This document shows positions 1 to 9,550 of a DNA stretch of 64,000 bases, piece by piece. The stretch covers positions 62,001-126,000 of the forward strand of contig CACODG010000001.1 of the NCBI GenBank assembly GCA_902625945.1, written 5' to 3'. The stretch comes from an uncultured Pelagibacteraceae bacterium. GTDB taxonomy: Bacteria; Pseudomonadota; Alphaproteobacteria; Pelagibacterales; Pelagibacteraceae. Position 1 is the first letter of the stretch, and each line of letters starts with the position of its first letter. Under the pieces are notes generated by a model that ran no database searches, had not been told where the DNA came from, and saw only the letters and a program-made list of their open reading frames with translations. Made by a program: the position numbers and the translations under genes.

Positions 1-140
1 TTTTTGATAAATCTTTTATTAGAAGCCCTTCCTCCAAGTCCTCTAGCTTTATCGAAAATTTCAACTTCATATTTTTTTGATAAAATATATGCTATTGTAG
101 AGCCAGAAATACCTGACCCTATAATACAGAAATCTAACAT
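1..140 (-). CDS. FAD-dependent oxidoreductase, N-terminal fragment
   Basis: Only the first 46 codons lie in the window; the gene runs off the left edge. Reading the minus strand from the ATG at 140 gives a typical dinucleotide-binding start: a beta strand, IIGSGISGS at about residues 6-14, then an acidic residue (EIFDKARGLGGRAS) that fits FAD binding. This is the opening of amine-oxidase or renalase-like flavoproteins. The start overlaps the stop of the upstream TerC gene by one base (TAATG), so the two are probably translationally coupled. The substrate cannot be judged from this fragment. Confidence 0.7.
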   Translation of the reverse strand, partial: MLDFCIIGSGISGSTIAYILSKKYEVEIFDKARGLGGRASNKRFIK

Positions 141-757
141 TATAAGAATAAAAACTTATATTTTTCATTTATTGAAAGAACTTCGTAATTTACAAGTCCG
201 CCAATAATTAATTGAATTGATATTATTAAAATTACAAATAAGCCAAGGTAACCAAGCCATATATGTTTTTTGATATATTCAGCAAAATAGCTTGCAAGAG
301 TCGCTATTAAAAATACTGATAACAATAAACCAATAACCATTAAATGAAAATTACCTTTTGAAGCCGCTACGACTGCAATTGTATTGTCGAAACTTAATGT
401 AAGATCAGCAATTAAAACTTGATAAACTCCAACACTAAAGCTTTTAGTTTCACCTGATTTAAGTTGTGGTGTTTTTATCTTATTTTTACCAAAAAAGTCC
501 TGTCTTAAATTGTTAATTACCCACAAAAGCAAAACTCCTCCTAAGATTTTAATCCAGGCAAATTCAAATAAATAATTAGCTCCAGATGCAAAAACAATTC
601 TAAATAAAAAGGCTGCTGCTACACCCCATGCTATAATTTTTCTTCTATTATCTGTCGCAAATCCTGCAGCGATTAAACCTATTATGATCGCGTTATCCGC
701 AGCCATAACGATATCTATGAGGATAATTTGAATTGAGATAATTACTTGCTCTAACAT
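140..757 (-). CDS. TerC family integral membrane protein
   Basis: This 205-residue protein has about six or seven hydrophobic segments. It carries the TerC/YjbE signatures: an early acidic motif in the membrane (DIVMAADNAIIIG, about residues 14-26) and a second copy halfway through (ADLTLSFDNTIAV). The paired D-N motifs are thought to bind metal in this family, which is linked to metal-ion homeostasis and membrane biogenesis. A paralogue lies at 54784-55377. It is followed by a FAD oxidoreductase with a one-base overlap. The transported ion is not shown by the sequence. Confidence 0.85.
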   Translation of the reverse strand: MLEQVIISIQIILIDIVMAADNAIIIGLIAAGFATDNRRKIIAWGVAAAFLFRIVFASGANYLFEFAWIKILGGVLLLWVINNLRQDFFGKNKIKTPQLKSGETKSFSVGVYQVLIADLTLSFDNTIAVVAASKGNFHLMVIGLLLSVFLIATLASYFAEYIKKHIWLGYLGLFVILIISIQLIIGGLVNYEVLSINEKYKFLFL

Positions 758-804
758 TCGAGAATCAATGTATATAAGGTTATTGAATTATATTAAAGAA
801 TAAA

Positions 805-2130
805 ATGGAATTGTTAAAAAGCTCTTCAAAATTTTCAAAAAAACAAATAATTTTGTTGTCCATACCGGTTTTTTTTTCAAACATAGCCATACCGCTTGTG
901 GGAATGGTTGATACTGGTTTAATGGGGAATCTAGGTGAAACAAAGTACTTAGCCGCAACCAGTATTGCAACATCGGTGATGACAATGATCATTTGGAGTT
1001 TTGGTTTTTTACGAATGGGAACGGTAGGTATTGTAGCACAAGCATACGGAAAAAGTGATTATAGAGAGATCATTAAAACTTTATTAAGAAACTTTCTTTT
1101 AGCTTTAATAGTTGCTTTTATAATTATTATCTCTACACCTTTAATTAAATTAACAATAAGTCATTTTTTTTCACCTTCAGTGGAAACGGAGATATTAATA
1201 AATAGTTACTTGAATATAAGAGTTTTTTCAGTCCCAGCAGAGTTAATAATATATATTATGATTGGATTTTATCTCGGAATACAAAAAACTAAAATCTCTA
1301 GTCTATTAGTAATAATTTTGTCAATACTTAATATAGTTTTAAGTTCTATTTTTGTTTTAACTTACGATCTAAAAGTAGTTGGAGTAGCATTAGGCACATT
1401 ACTGGCAAGTTTCATTACAATGGCCATATTCTTATTTTATACTTATAATTATTTGGTAAAAAAATTTAAGATTATACCTAAATTTGAAAATTTAATGGTT
1501 AAATCAAAACTTTTAAAATTGCTAAATATAAACATCGATATTTTTGTACGGACTTTATTTGTAACATTTGCTTTTTTATGGGTAACATATTTAGGCTCAA
1601 AAATTGGTGAAGATTATCTAGCTGTAAATACTATTCTAATGCAATTTGTAATATTAGCTGCTTTTTTTTTAGACGCATATGCTTTTTCCACTGAAGGAGT
1701 AGTAGGATTTGCTATTGGCAGAAGAAGTTTAAAATCTTTTGAAATGGTTGTAAAAAACTCAATTCAAATTAGTTTTATAACAGCATGTATTATTTCTTTT
1801 CTGTATTTATTTTTTTTTAAACAATTAATTTATATATTTACAGATATTGAAATTTTAAGATTTATTTCATTTCAATATTTTTTATGGGTAATATTGATCC
1901 CACCTATTGCATGTTTTTGTTATCAATTAGATGGAATTTTTATAGGAGCTTCTCAGACTAGAGAAATGAGAAATGCAATGGTAATGTCAGTTTTAAGTTA
2001 TATATTAGTTTCAATTTTCTTAACTAAATACCTAGGTAATCATGGTATATGGTTTTCACTCTTATTATTTATGATATTTCGATCTCTTACTTTGAAATTT
2101 TTTCTTAAAAATATTTTAAAAAAATTTTAA
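805..2130 (+). CDS. MATE family efflux transporter (DinF-like)
   Basis: The 441-residue protein is predicted to have twelve membrane segments. It begins with the usual MATE arrangement, a cytoplasmic lead-in followed by PVFFSNIAIPLVGMVDTGLMG, where the DTGLMG motif is characteristic of the DinF subgroup. MATE proteins export organic cations or drugs using Na+ or H+ gradients across the inner membrane. The next gene, a DMT transporter, starts on the base after the stop codon, so the two form an operon. It is divergent from the TerC gene, with 47 bases between them for both promoters. The substrate is unknown. Confidence 0.88.
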   Translation: MELLKSSSKFSKKQIILLSIPVFFSNIAIPLVGMVDTGLMGNLGETKYLAATSIATSVMTMIIWSFGFLRMGTVGIVAQAYGKSDYREIIKTLLRNFLLALIVAFIIIISTPLIKLTISHFFSPSVETEILINSYLNIRVFSVPAELIIYIMIGFYLGIQKTKISSLLVIILSILNIVLSSIFVLTYDLKVVGVALGTLLASFITMAIFLFYTYNYLVKKFKIIPKFENLMVKSKLLKLLNINIDIFVRTLFVTFAFLWVTYLGSKIGEDYLAVNTILMQFVILAAFFLDAYAFSTEGVVGFAIGRRSLKSFEMVVKNSIQISFITACIISFLYLFFFKQLIYIFTDIEILRFISFQYFLWVILIPPIACFCYQLDGIFIGASQTREMRNAMVMSVLSYILVSIFLTKYLGNHGIWFSLLLFMIFRSLTLKFFLKNILKKF

Positions 2131-2997
2131 ATGAAATTTCTTTATAAAATTCCTGGATATATTCTTCTTTTATTCGGAGGATTTTGTTTAAGTTGGGGTG
2201 GCTTTATTATTAGATCGTTTGAGGAAGCTTCTGTTTGGCAAATCTTATTATTGAGATCCATTTTTTTTATGATTGCACTAATGATCTTTTTAATAGCAAC
2301 TTATAAAAAAAATACAATTAAGATAATTACAGATGCTGGCTATCCCGCATTACTTGGTGGATTAGTAATGTCTTTGAGTTTTATCGCTTTCGTAGTTTCT
2401 ATGAGTATTACTACAGTGGCTAATGTAGTATTCATTATAAGTACTCAGACAATGTTTTTGGCTATTTTTGGTTACTTTTATTTAAAAGAAAAAGTTTCGT
2501 TAATAAGTTTTTTTTCAATTGTATTAGCCATGGGAGGAATAATAATAATGGTCGGAGACTCCCTTTCAACAGGTTCTTTTTTTGGAAATCTAATTGCGTT
2601 AGCGATCCCAATTAATTTTTCAATATTAGTAATGATCATAAGAAAAAACAAAAATTTGGATATGGTACCTGCTATTTTTTACTCAGGAATTTTTAGTATT
2701 ATTTATGGATTAATACTTTCCGAGTCATTTGTATTCACTAGTCATGATATAAAAATGGGCTTCTTGCTTGGTGTTCCTCAATTAGCCTTTGGATTTATCT
2801 GCATTACTATAGGATCAAGAACAACTCCCTCAGCTACAATTGGTCTTTTGATGTTAACTGAAACTTTATTTGCTCCCATATGGGTGTGGCTTTTCTTGAA
2901 TGAGATACCTCCTTTAAGCGTGATTATTGGGGGAAGTATAATAATATTAGCAATTATCTTGAAAAGCTTAGATAAAAATAAAGTCACATATCAATAA
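2131..2997 (+). CDS. EamA/DMT family transporter
   Basis: This 288-residue protein has ten predicted transmembrane helices arranged as two five-helix EamA repeats, the normal length and architecture of drug/metabolite transporters. The first repeat opens with GGFCLSWGGFIIRSFEEASVWQI. A proline-rich turn near the end (LNEIPPLSVIIGG) is typical of the last helix pair. It follows the MATE gene without a gap and is presumably co-transcribed with it. Members move amino acids, nucleotides or other metabolites, and nothing here fixes the substrate. The glycine riboswitch begins about 40 bases downstream. Confidence 0.85.
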   Translation: MKFLYKIPGYILLLFGGFCLSWGGFIIRSFEEASVWQILLLRSIFFMIALMIFLIATYKKNTIKIITDAGYPALLGGLVMSLSFIAFVVSMSITTVANVVFIISTQTMFLAIFGYFYLKEKVSLISFFSIVLAMGGIIIMVGDSLSTGSFFGNLIALAIPINFSILVMIIRKNKNLDMVPAIFYSGIFSIIYGLILSESFVFTSHDIKMGFLLGVPQLAFGFICITIGSRTTPSATIGLLMLTETLFAPIWVWLFLNEIPPLSVIIGGSIIILAIILKSLDKNKVTYQ

Positions 2998-3003
2998 TTG
3001 TAT

Positions 3004-3032
3004 TTGACATTTTGGATCTTTTCGATGAAAGT
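3004..3032 (+). promoter_or_regulatory. putative promoter of the gcv operon
   Basis: A perfect -35 hexamer TTGACA lies at 3004-3009. At 17-base spacing the -10 position (3027-3032) reads GAAAGT, a weak match. Transcription from it would begin at about 3039, exactly where the first riboswitch helix starts. This spatial agreement is the main support. Confidence 0.45.
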
Positions 3033-3038
3033 CCATTT

Positions 3039-3199
3039 GTAACGGGAGAGACCAATATTTGGCGCCGAAGGAGCAACCACCCCGGAAACTCTCAGGCAAA
3101 AGGACCGTTACCGCAATAACTCTGGAAAGCAGGCTTTGGCCTCACCGAAGGATTAAATCTCTCAGGTACATAGACAGATGGGGCTTGAAAAGAGTTATT
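3039..3199 (+). promoter_or_regulatory. tandem glycine riboswitch (two aptamers)
   Basis: Two consecutive gcvT-type glycine aptamers are visible. Aptamer 1 has P1 formed by GTAACGG (3039-3045) and CCGTTAC (3105-3111), with the conserved GGGAGAG, GCCGAAGGAGCAA and CTCTCAGGCAAAAGGAC core. Aptamer 2 has a nine-base-pair P1 (3115-3123 with 3191-3199), a CACCGAAGGATTAAA core and CTCTCAGGTACATAGACAG. The second P1 ends on the base before the gcvT ATG and covers part of the purine-rich candidate ribosome site (GAAAAGAG, 3187-3194). Glycine binding should therefore affect translation start. No terminator stem is seen. The glycine cleavage operon follows, as expected for this RNA class. Confidence 0.95.
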
Positions 3200-4294
3200 A
3201 TGGAAGTACAAAAAACAGCTTTATATAATTGCCATAAAGATCTTGGCGCTAAATTTGTTTCCTTTGCAGGCTATGAAATGCCGATACAGTACAAAGATGG
3301 AATTGTAAAAGAACATATTTCAACAAGATCATACGCAGGTTTTTTTGACGTTTCTCATATGGGGCAGTTTTTTTTAGAGGGAGACGAAACATTAGCTGAT
3401 GCTTTAGAAAAAATTATTCCAGCTGATCTTAAATCTTTAAAATTAAATCATTCTAAATATTCTTTCTTACTAAATAATGAAGGTGGAATTATAGACGATT
3501 TGATTATTACAAAAACTTTCAAAGGATTCTGCATTATTTTAAATGCAGCATGTAAAGATAATGATGTAAAACAAATTGAAAAATTTTTAAACAAAGATCA
3601 CAAGTATTTCTTAAATAATGATTTATCTTTAATAGCATTACAAGGACCAAAAGCAGTTGAGATTTTAGAAAAACTTGCGCCTGGTGTTTCAAATTTGAAG
3701 TTTATGACTGGTGATAATTTTAAATTTGATAATGAAAACCTATATATAACTAGATCAGGATACACTGGTGAAGACGGTTTTGAAATATCTATTCCTAATA
3801 ACAAAGTTGAAAAACTTATTTCATTTTTTAGAGAAAACAAAGTAAATGCCGTAGGATTAGGAGCCAGAGATACATTAAGACTTGAAGCCGGATTATGTTT
3901 ATATGGTCACGATTTAAATGAAAAAATCAATCCTATTGAAGCTAATTTAAAATGGGCAATAGCTAAGAGAAGAAGAGAAGAAGGAGGTTTTAATGGCTGG
4001 GATAAAATTAAAAAATTAATCGAAAACGGTAGTGAAAAAAAAAGAGTTGGTATTTTGCCTGAAGGAAGAGTCATTGCTAGAGAAAATACAAAAATTTTTA
4101 CTGAAAGCGGACAAGAGATTGGATTAATAACTAGTGGAACTTTTGGTCCTAGCGTAAACGCACCAGTTGCAATGGGTTATATAAATACAAAATATGCAGA
4201 AATTGGAACAAAAATTCAATTAGAGGTGAGAGGAAAGAAACATGGGGGTAAAGTTTCTGAACTACCGTTTTTTAAGAAGAGTTATGTTAAATAA
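3200..4294 (+). CDS. gcvT: glycine cleavage system T protein (aminomethyltransferase)
   Basis: GcvT transfers the methylene group from the aminomethyl-lipoyl H protein to tetrahydrofolate and releases ammonia. The 364-residue protein has the family opening (LGAKFVSFAGYEMPIQY), the SHMGQFFLEG segment, RSGYTGEDGFEI and the GLGARDTLRLEAGLCLYGHDL motif. The reading frame stays open 47 codons further upstream, but that stretch is the riboswitch, so the ATG at 3200 is the real start. It leads the gcvT-gcvH-gcvP operon and is controlled by the riboswitch. In SAR11, glycine metabolism is tied to a known glycine/serine requirement. Confidence 0.96.
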   Translation: MEVQKTALYNCHKDLGAKFVSFAGYEMPIQYKDGIVKEHISTRSYAGFFDVSHMGQFFLEGDETLADALEKIIPADLKSLKLNHSKYSFLLNNEGGIIDDLIITKTFKGFCIILNAACKDNDVKQIEKFLNKDHKYFLNNDLSLIALQGPKAVEILEKLAPGVSNLKFMTGDNFKFDNENLYITRSGYTGEDGFEISIPNNKVEKLISFFRENKVNAVGLGARDTLRLEAGLCLYGHDLNEKINPIEANLKWAIAKRRREEGGFNGWDKIKKLIENGSEKKRVGILPEGRVIARENTKIFTESGQEIGLITSGTFGPSVNAPVAMGYINTKYAEIGTKIQLEVRGKKHGGKVSELPFFKKSYVK

Positions 4295-4308
4295 TAAAGG
4301 AGTAAACA

Positions 4309-4689
4309 ATGAGTGAAAAAAAATTTTCAAAAAAACATGAGTGGGTTTCACTTGATGGTGATACTGCAACTGTTGGTATTACTAAACATGCTACTGAAAT
4401 GTTAGGAGACATTGTTTTTGTAGAAGTTCCTGAAGCAGGTAAATCAGTTGAGAAGGATGGCCAAGCCGCTGTTGTTGAGTCCACTAAAGCAGCTAGTGAT
4501 GTTTATTCTCCAATCTCAGGAGAAATTTTAGAAGGAAATAAATCAATTGTTGATGACCCCGGGAATGTAAACTCTGATCCAGAGGGAGCAAGTTGGTTTT
4601 TTAAATTAAAAGTAAAAGATAAATCTGAATTTGACAAGTTAATGAATAAATCGGATTACGATAAATTTTGTGCGGAGAACCCTAACTAA
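4309..4689 (+). CDS. gcvH: glycine cleavage system H protein
   Basis: This 126-residue lipoyl carrier shuttles the aminomethyl group between the P, T and L proteins. The lipoylated lysine is K60, in the motif [14 protein letters not shown]. The preceding [17 protein letters not shown] and following SEIVDDPG-type glycine-rich segments match the family, and the length is usual. A clear ribosome site (AAAGGAG) precedes the ATG. Its stop codon overlaps the gcvP start (TAATG), giving coupled translation within the operon. A lipoate-loading enzyme and the L protein are not in the window. Confidence 0.96.
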   Translation: MSEKKFSKKHEWVSLDGDTATVGITKHATEMLGDIVFVEVPEAGKSVEKDGQAAVVESTKAASDVYSPISGEILEGNKSIVDDPGNVNSDPEGASWFFKLKVKDKSEFDKLMNKSDYDKFCAENPN

Positions 4690-7556
4690 TGATTGACGAT
4701 AATTCAAAAGAATTTATTAAAAGACATATTGGTCCTTCAGAAGAAGACCAATCTAAAATGCTGCAATACGTGGGATATAAGTCGCTTGAGGATCTGATGG
4801 AAAATACTGTTCCAGAAAAGATCTTATTAAAAGATGATCTTAAAATTGATCAGCCAATGGCAGAAAATGATGCTTTGAAAAAACTAAAATCTATTTCAAA
4901 AAAAAATAAAATTTTTAAAAATTTTATAGGAATGGGATACTATAATTCTATTACACCAAATGTAATTCTAAGAAATATTTTAGAAAACCCAGGATGGTAC
5001 ACATCTTATACACCTTATCAGCCTGAAGTAGCGCAAGGTCGACTTGAAATGCTTTTAAATTTTCAGCAATCAATAATTGACTTAACAGGCATGGATATTG
5101 CTAATGCCTCCTTATTAGATGAAGCAACTGCAACAGCAGAAGCAGTAGGATTAAGCCAGAGACTAGATAAGACTGAATCAAAAAAAATATTTATTTCTAG
5201 TAATTGCAACCCTCAGACGATTGATCTTATTAAAACCAGAACAAATCCTTTTGGCTTGGAACTGATCATAGGTGATGAAAAAACAGTACTTACAAAAATT
5301 GATGAAGATATAATTTGTGGAGTTCTATCATACCCGGGTACTTTAGGTGAGATAAATGATCCAAGTGAAAGTATTAGTTTAATACATAAAAAAAATGGAA
5401 AAGCAATTTTGGTTTGTGACTTATTGGCGCTAGCTAGATTAAAAACTCCAGCAGAACTTGGTGCTGACATCGCTGTAGGTAGCGCCCAAAGATTTGGTAT
5501 CCCAATGGGATATGGAGGTCCGCACGCGGCATTTTTTGCAACTAAGGAAGAATTTAAACGATCGATGCCTGGAAGAATTATCGGTGTATCAAAAGATAGA
5601 CACGGAAAAAAAGCTTACAGACTTTCTTTACAAACTAGGGAGCAACACATTAGAAGAGATAAAGCTACAAGTAACATATGCACCGCCCAAGCTTTATTAG
5701 CTATCATTTCTGCTGCTTTTGCAATTTATCATGGACCAGAGGGGATATTAAAAATAGCTAATAGAACTTCTAAATTAGCTAAAATTTTTGCTGATAAAAT
5801 TAAAGCTGGTGGTTACAATATTTTATCAGATCATTTTTTCGATACCGTTACGATTAAAACTAATAAAAAAACAAATTCTATTTATGAGGCTGCATTAAAA
5901 GAAAATATTAATTTAAGAAAAGTTGATGAGGAGCATTTATCTGTTGCTTTTGATGAAGCAAAAAAACTTGATGACGTTAATATATTATTGAAAATATTTG
6001 GAATCTCTAAAATAATAAAACAAGATATTAAGGTAGAGCTAGATAATCTTCCAAAAAATCTTTTAAGAACTTCAAAATACTTAACTCATCCAGTTTTTAA
6101 CAAATATCATTCTGAAACTGAAATGCTAAGATATTTAAAGAAACTCGAAGATTGTGATATTGCGCTAAATAGGTCAATGATTGCTTTAGGATCTTGTACA
6201 ATGAAACTCAATGCAACAGCTGAGTTAATTCCTATTACCTGGAAAGAGTTTTCACTTCCACATCCTTTTGTTCCTACAAATCAAATGGAAGGTTATAAGA
6301 TTCTTTTTAAAGATTTAATAAATGATTTAAAAGAAATTACAGGTTATGACGCAGTCTCTTTGCAACCTAACTCTGGAGCCCAAGGAGAATATGCAGGTCT
6401 AATGACAATTAGAAAATTCCATAAATATAATAAACAAGAAAATCGTAACGTTTGTCTTATCCCAGACTCAGCTCATGGAACTAATCCAGCTAGTGCTCAA
6501 ATGTGCGGGATGAAAGTAGTTGTTGTCAATTGCGACGATGATGGAAACGTTGACATAGAAGATCTTAAAAATAAAGCTGAAAAATACTCAAAAGATTTAG
6601 CTGCATTAATGGTTACGTACCCTTCTACTCACGGTGTTTTTGAGGAAAAAATCATCGATATTTGTGATGTTATTCATAAGCATGGCGGACAAGTTTACAT
6701 GGATGGAGCTAATCTAAACGCACTTGTGGGTATTGCAAAACCAGGAAAATTTGGACCTGATGTTTGTCATATTAATTTGCATAAAACATTCTGCATACCC
6801 CACGGTGGTGGCGGACCTGGAATGGGTCCAATTGCGTGTGGTAAGCATTTAGCTGATTTTTTACCAACACACGACATTATTAAAGAAGCTGGTCCTAAGA
6901 ATGGAATGGGAGCTGTTTCAGCCGCTCCATGGGGCAGCTCAAGTATACTTCCGATATCTTGGATGTACATAAAGATGATGGGTGCAGAAGGTTTGAAAAA
7001 AGCTTCACAAATTTCGATATTAAATGCAAATTACATTTCGAAAAAATTATCTAAAGATTATAAAGTTCTTTATACAGGCAAAAATGGCAATGTCGCGCAC
7101 GAATGTATAATTGATATTCGACCAATTAAAGCAAGCTCAGGAATCTCAGAAGAGGATCTTGCAAAGAGATTAATTGATTTTGGTTACCACGCACCAACCA
7201 TGTCATGGCCTGTTGCTGGTACAATCATGATTGAACCAACAGAGAGTGAAAATTTAGAGGAAATTGATAAATTTTGTAACGCATTAATAAAAATTAAAAA
7301 AGAAATTAATTTGGTAGAGTCTTCTAAATTTGATAAAATTGATAATCCACTTAAAAATGCGCCGCACACTTATGTTGAACTAGCATCAACTGAGTGGAAG
7401 CATGCTTACTCAAGGGAAGAAGCAGCTTTTCCAACTGAGTACGTAAAAAATAATAAATATTGGGCGCCAGTCGCAAGAGTAGATAACGTTTTTGGAGATA
7501 GAAATTTGGTATGTTCATGTCCTTCAATGGATGAATATAAAGATGAAGCTGCTTAA
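4689..7556 (+). CDS. gcvP: glycine dehydrogenase (decarboxylating), P protein, single chain
   Basis: GcvP decarboxylates glycine with pyridoxal phosphate and loads the aminomethyl group on GcvH. At 955 residues it is the fused single-chain form rather than the two-subunit form. The N-terminal half opens with FIKRHIGPSEEDQSKML. The PLP lysine is K699, in HINLHKTFCIPHGGGGPG, followed by the glycine-rich loop. The end (FPTEYVKNNKYWAPVARVDN, then a GDRNLVCSCPS motif) is typical. It is the last gene of the riboswitch operon. The next gene starts 9 bases later and may be co-transcribed. Confidence 0.96.
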   Translation: MIDDNSKEFIKRHIGPSEEDQSKMLQYVGYKSLEDLMENTVPEKILLKDDLKIDQPMAENDALKKLKSISKKNKIFKNFIGMGYYNSITPNVILRNILENPGWYTSYTPYQPEVAQGRLEMLLNFQQSIIDLTGMDIANASLLDEATATAEAVGLSQRLDKTESKKIFISSNCNPQTIDLIKTRTNPFGLELIIGDEKTVLTKIDEDIICGVLSYPGTLGEINDPSESISLIHKKNGKAILVCDLLALARLKTPAELGADIAVGSAQRFGIPMGYGGPHAAFFATKEEFKRSMPGRIIGVSKDRHGKKAYRLSLQTREQHIRRDKATSNICTAQALLAIISAAFAIYHGPEGILKIANRTSKLAKIFADKIKAGGYNILSDHFFDTVTIKTNKKTNSIYEAALKENINLRKVDEEHLSVAFDEAKKLDDVNILLKIFGISKIIKQDIKVELDNLPKNLLRTSKYLTHPVFNKYHSETEMLRYLKKLEDCDIALNRSMIALGSCTMKLNATAELIPITWKEFSLPHPFVPTNQMEGYKILFKDLINDLKEITGYDAVSLQPNSGAQGEYAGLMTIRKFHKYNKQENRNVCLIPDSAHGTNPASAQMCGMKVVVVNCDDDGNVDIEDLKNKAEKYSKDLAALMVTYPSTHGVFEEKIIDICDVIHKHGGQVYMDGANLNALVGIAKPGKFGPDVCHINLHKTFCIPHGGGGPGMGPIACGKHLADFLPTHDIIKEAGPKNGMGAVSAAPWGSSSILPISWMYIKMMGAEGLKKASQISILNANYISKKLSKDYKVLYTGKNGNVAHECIIDIRPIKASSGISEEDLAKRLIDFGYHAPTMSWPVAGTIMIEPTESENLEEIDKFCNALIKIKKEINLVESSKFDKIDNPLKNAPHTYVELASTEWKHAYSREEAAFPTEYVKNNKYWAPVARVDNVFGDRNLVCSCPSMDEYKDEAA

Positions 7557-7565
7557 TTTCTTCTA

Positions 7566-8792
7566 ATGAAAGTTGCTGTTATCGGTTCAGGAATCTCTGG
7601 TTTATCCTCTGCATATTTTCTTTCAAAAAAATATAAAGTTGATCTTTACGAAAAAGAAGATCATTTCGGGGGTCATTCTTTCACTTATGACATTAAAGAG
7701 GGTGATAAAATAGTCCCAGTAGATCTTGGTTTTATTGTTTTTAATAAGACTACTTATCCAAATTTAGTAAATTTTTTTAATGAGTTAAATGTTCCCTATG
7801 AAAAAAGCGATATGTCTTTTTCTGTATCAATAAAAAATAGTAATGTTGAATATAGTGGAAGTGGCTTAGGGGGTATTTTTGCTAATAAACTAAATTTATT
7901 TAATTTTAAGTTTTTATACATGATAAGAGAAATAATTTTATTTTATAGAATAGCACCAAAATTACTTGAGGGCGAAATTAAAGAAAAAACACTAGGGGAT
8001 TTTTTAAAAGAAAAAAAATTATCCAAATACTTTATCGAATATCACTTAATACCAATGGTTGCAGCTATCTGGTCTATGCCATTTAATAAAGCAAAAGAAA
8101 TGCCATTAAAATTTTTTCTAAATTTTTTTACTAATCATGGATTGTTTAAATTTAAAAATAGACCTCAATGGTACACTGTTTCAAACAGAAGTAGAGCCTA
8201 TGTAAAAAAGATTACAGATAAAATTAGTGGAGAAATTTATAAAAATTACAAGGTAGAAAAGTTAGTTCGAAGTGATGATAATATCAGAGTAATTATTGGC
8301 AATGAGTATGTTGATTATGACCAAGTAGTTTTAGCATCTCATGCAGATCAAAGTCTAAGAATGTTAGAAAAACCAACTGAAGATGAAAAAAATATATTGG
8401 AAAAATTTAATTACGTAAAAAATGAGGCTTATTTACATACTGATGAAAAATTAATGCCTCAAAAAAAAAGAGCTTGGGCTAGTTGGAATTCTGTTTCAGA
8501 TGGAGATAAGACATGTATCACTTATTGGTTAAACAAACTGCAAAACTTAGAAACTACCAAAAACTATTTTTTAACTTTAAACCCTGTTTTTAAAATTGAT
8601 GATAATAATGTCATTAAAAAAATTGATTTCACCCACCCCTATTTAAATTCAGAGAATACTGCACTTCAGAAGGATCTAAGATTGATTCAAGGTAAAAAAA
8701 GAACATGGTTCTGTGGAAGTTATTTTGGTTACGGTTTTCATGAAGATGGATTAAAATCATCTATTGATTTAATGAATAATTTTAAAATTTGA
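7566..8792 (+). CDS. FAD-dependent amine-oxidase-family protein of a fatty acid modification cluster
   Basis: The 408-residue protein starts with a Rossmann FAD motif (VAVIGSGISGLSSAYFLSKK) and an acidic strand end with the HFGGHSFTYD motif. It ends with a second FAD contact (FCGSYFGYGFHEDGLKSSID). It belongs to the NAD(P)-binding amine oxidase family found next to DUF1365 and cyclopropane synthase genes. In Rhodobacter, related clusters take part in methylated and furan fatty acid formation under singlet oxygen stress (established knowledge of the cluster type). The three downstream genes overlap it in series. Its exact reaction here is inferred. Confidence 0.82.
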   Translation: MKVAVIGSGISGLSSAYFLSKKYKVDLYEKEDHFGGHSFTYDIKEGDKIVPVDLGFIVFNKTTYPNLVNFFNELNVPYEKSDMSFSVSIKNSNVEYSGSGLGGIFANKLNLFNFKFLYMIREIILFYRIAPKLLEGEIKEKTLGDFLKEKKLSKYFIEYHLIPMVAAIWSMPFNKAKEMPLKFFLNFFTNHGLFKFKNRPQWYTVSNRSRAYVKKITDKISGEIYKNYKVEKLVRSDDNIRVIIGNEYVDYDQVVLASHADQSLRMLEKPTEDEKNILEKFNYVKNEAYLHTDEKLMPQKKRAWASWNSVSDGDKTCITYWLNKLQNLETTKNYFLTLNPVFKIDDNNVIKKIDFTHPYLNSENTALQKDLRLIQGKKRTWFCGSYFGYGFHEDGLKSSIDLMNNFKI

Positions 8793-9550
8793 TGAACTCT
8801 TGCATTTACAATGGTGAAGTAACTCATACAAGATTTAAACCAGTAAGACATTTTTTAAAATATAAAACTTTTTCATTACTAATTGATTTGGATGAGATAC
8901 ATGAATTAGATAGTAGAATTAGTATTTTTTCACACAATAAATTTAATGTTTTTAGTTTTTATGACAAGGACCACGGTGAACGAGATGGAAGCAACTTAAA
9001 AGAGTGGGTACTTTTAAACATAAGAAAGTTTAATATCGAGGGTAAAATTAATAAGATCAAATTACTTTGTTATCCAAGAATTTTTGGATACGTCTTTAAT
9101 CCTTTAAGTATTTTTTATTGTTACGAGAATGATAAACTGAAAGCAATTTTTTATGAAGTCAAAAATACTTTTAATGAGCAACACACATATATTTTTAAGA
9201 TTAAAAACAATGATGAAATAACTCAAAAATGTAAAAAAAGATTTTATGTATCACCATTCATGGATATGGAAACTTACTATAATTTTAAATTAATTAATCC
9301 AAATAAAAAGCTTTCAGTTTTTATTAAACAAACAGATTTAACGGGAACAATCTTAACAGCCACCCAGACCGGGGAAAAAAAAGAATTTAATCTTAAACAA
9401 CTTATAAAAAATTTTTTCAAATATCCTTTAATGACAATTAAAATTATAAGTTCGATACATTATGAAGCATTACTTTTGTGGAAAAAAGGAGCAATATACA
9501 GGAAAAGAAATATTAAAATTAAAAATAATTTAAGTTATGAGGAATATTAA
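8792..9550 (+). CDS. DUF1365 family protein
   Basis: This protein of about 252 residues matches DUF1365. It has an opening CIYNGEVTHTRFKPVRHFLKY, a central CYPRIFGYVFNPLSIFYCYE and an FNEQHTY motif. The function is not established, but the family is almost always encoded between a FAD oxidoreductase and a cyclopropane-type methyltransferase, as here. I place the start at the ATG at 8792, which overlaps the upstream TGA (TGATG); an in-frame TTG lies three bases earlier. The stop overlaps the next start (TAATG). A role in unsaturated lipid modification is inferred from context. Confidence 0.88.
   Translation: MNSCIYNGEVTHTRFKPVRHFLKYKTFSLLIDLDEIHELDSRISIFSHNKFNVFSFYDKDHGERDGSNLKEWVLLNIRKFNIEGKINKIKLLCYPRIFGYVFNPLSIFYCYENDKLKAIFYEVKNTFNEQHTYIFKIKNNDEITQKCKKRFYVSPFMDMETYYNFKLINPNKKLSVFIKQTDLTGTILTATQTGEKKEFNLKQLIKNFFKYPLMTIKIISSIHYEALLLWKKGAIYRKRNIKIKNNLSYEEY

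Noticed and set aside
3059-3199. Open frame extending gcvT 47 codons upstream
   Set aside because: The stretch is the glycine riboswitch, whose conserved helices and core explain it. The family start MEVQKTALY is at 3200.
5213-5470. Minus-strand frame inside gcvP (and similar frames elsewhere)
   Set aside because: It lies antisense to a well-supported gene with family motifs and has no independent match. All such shadows were left out.
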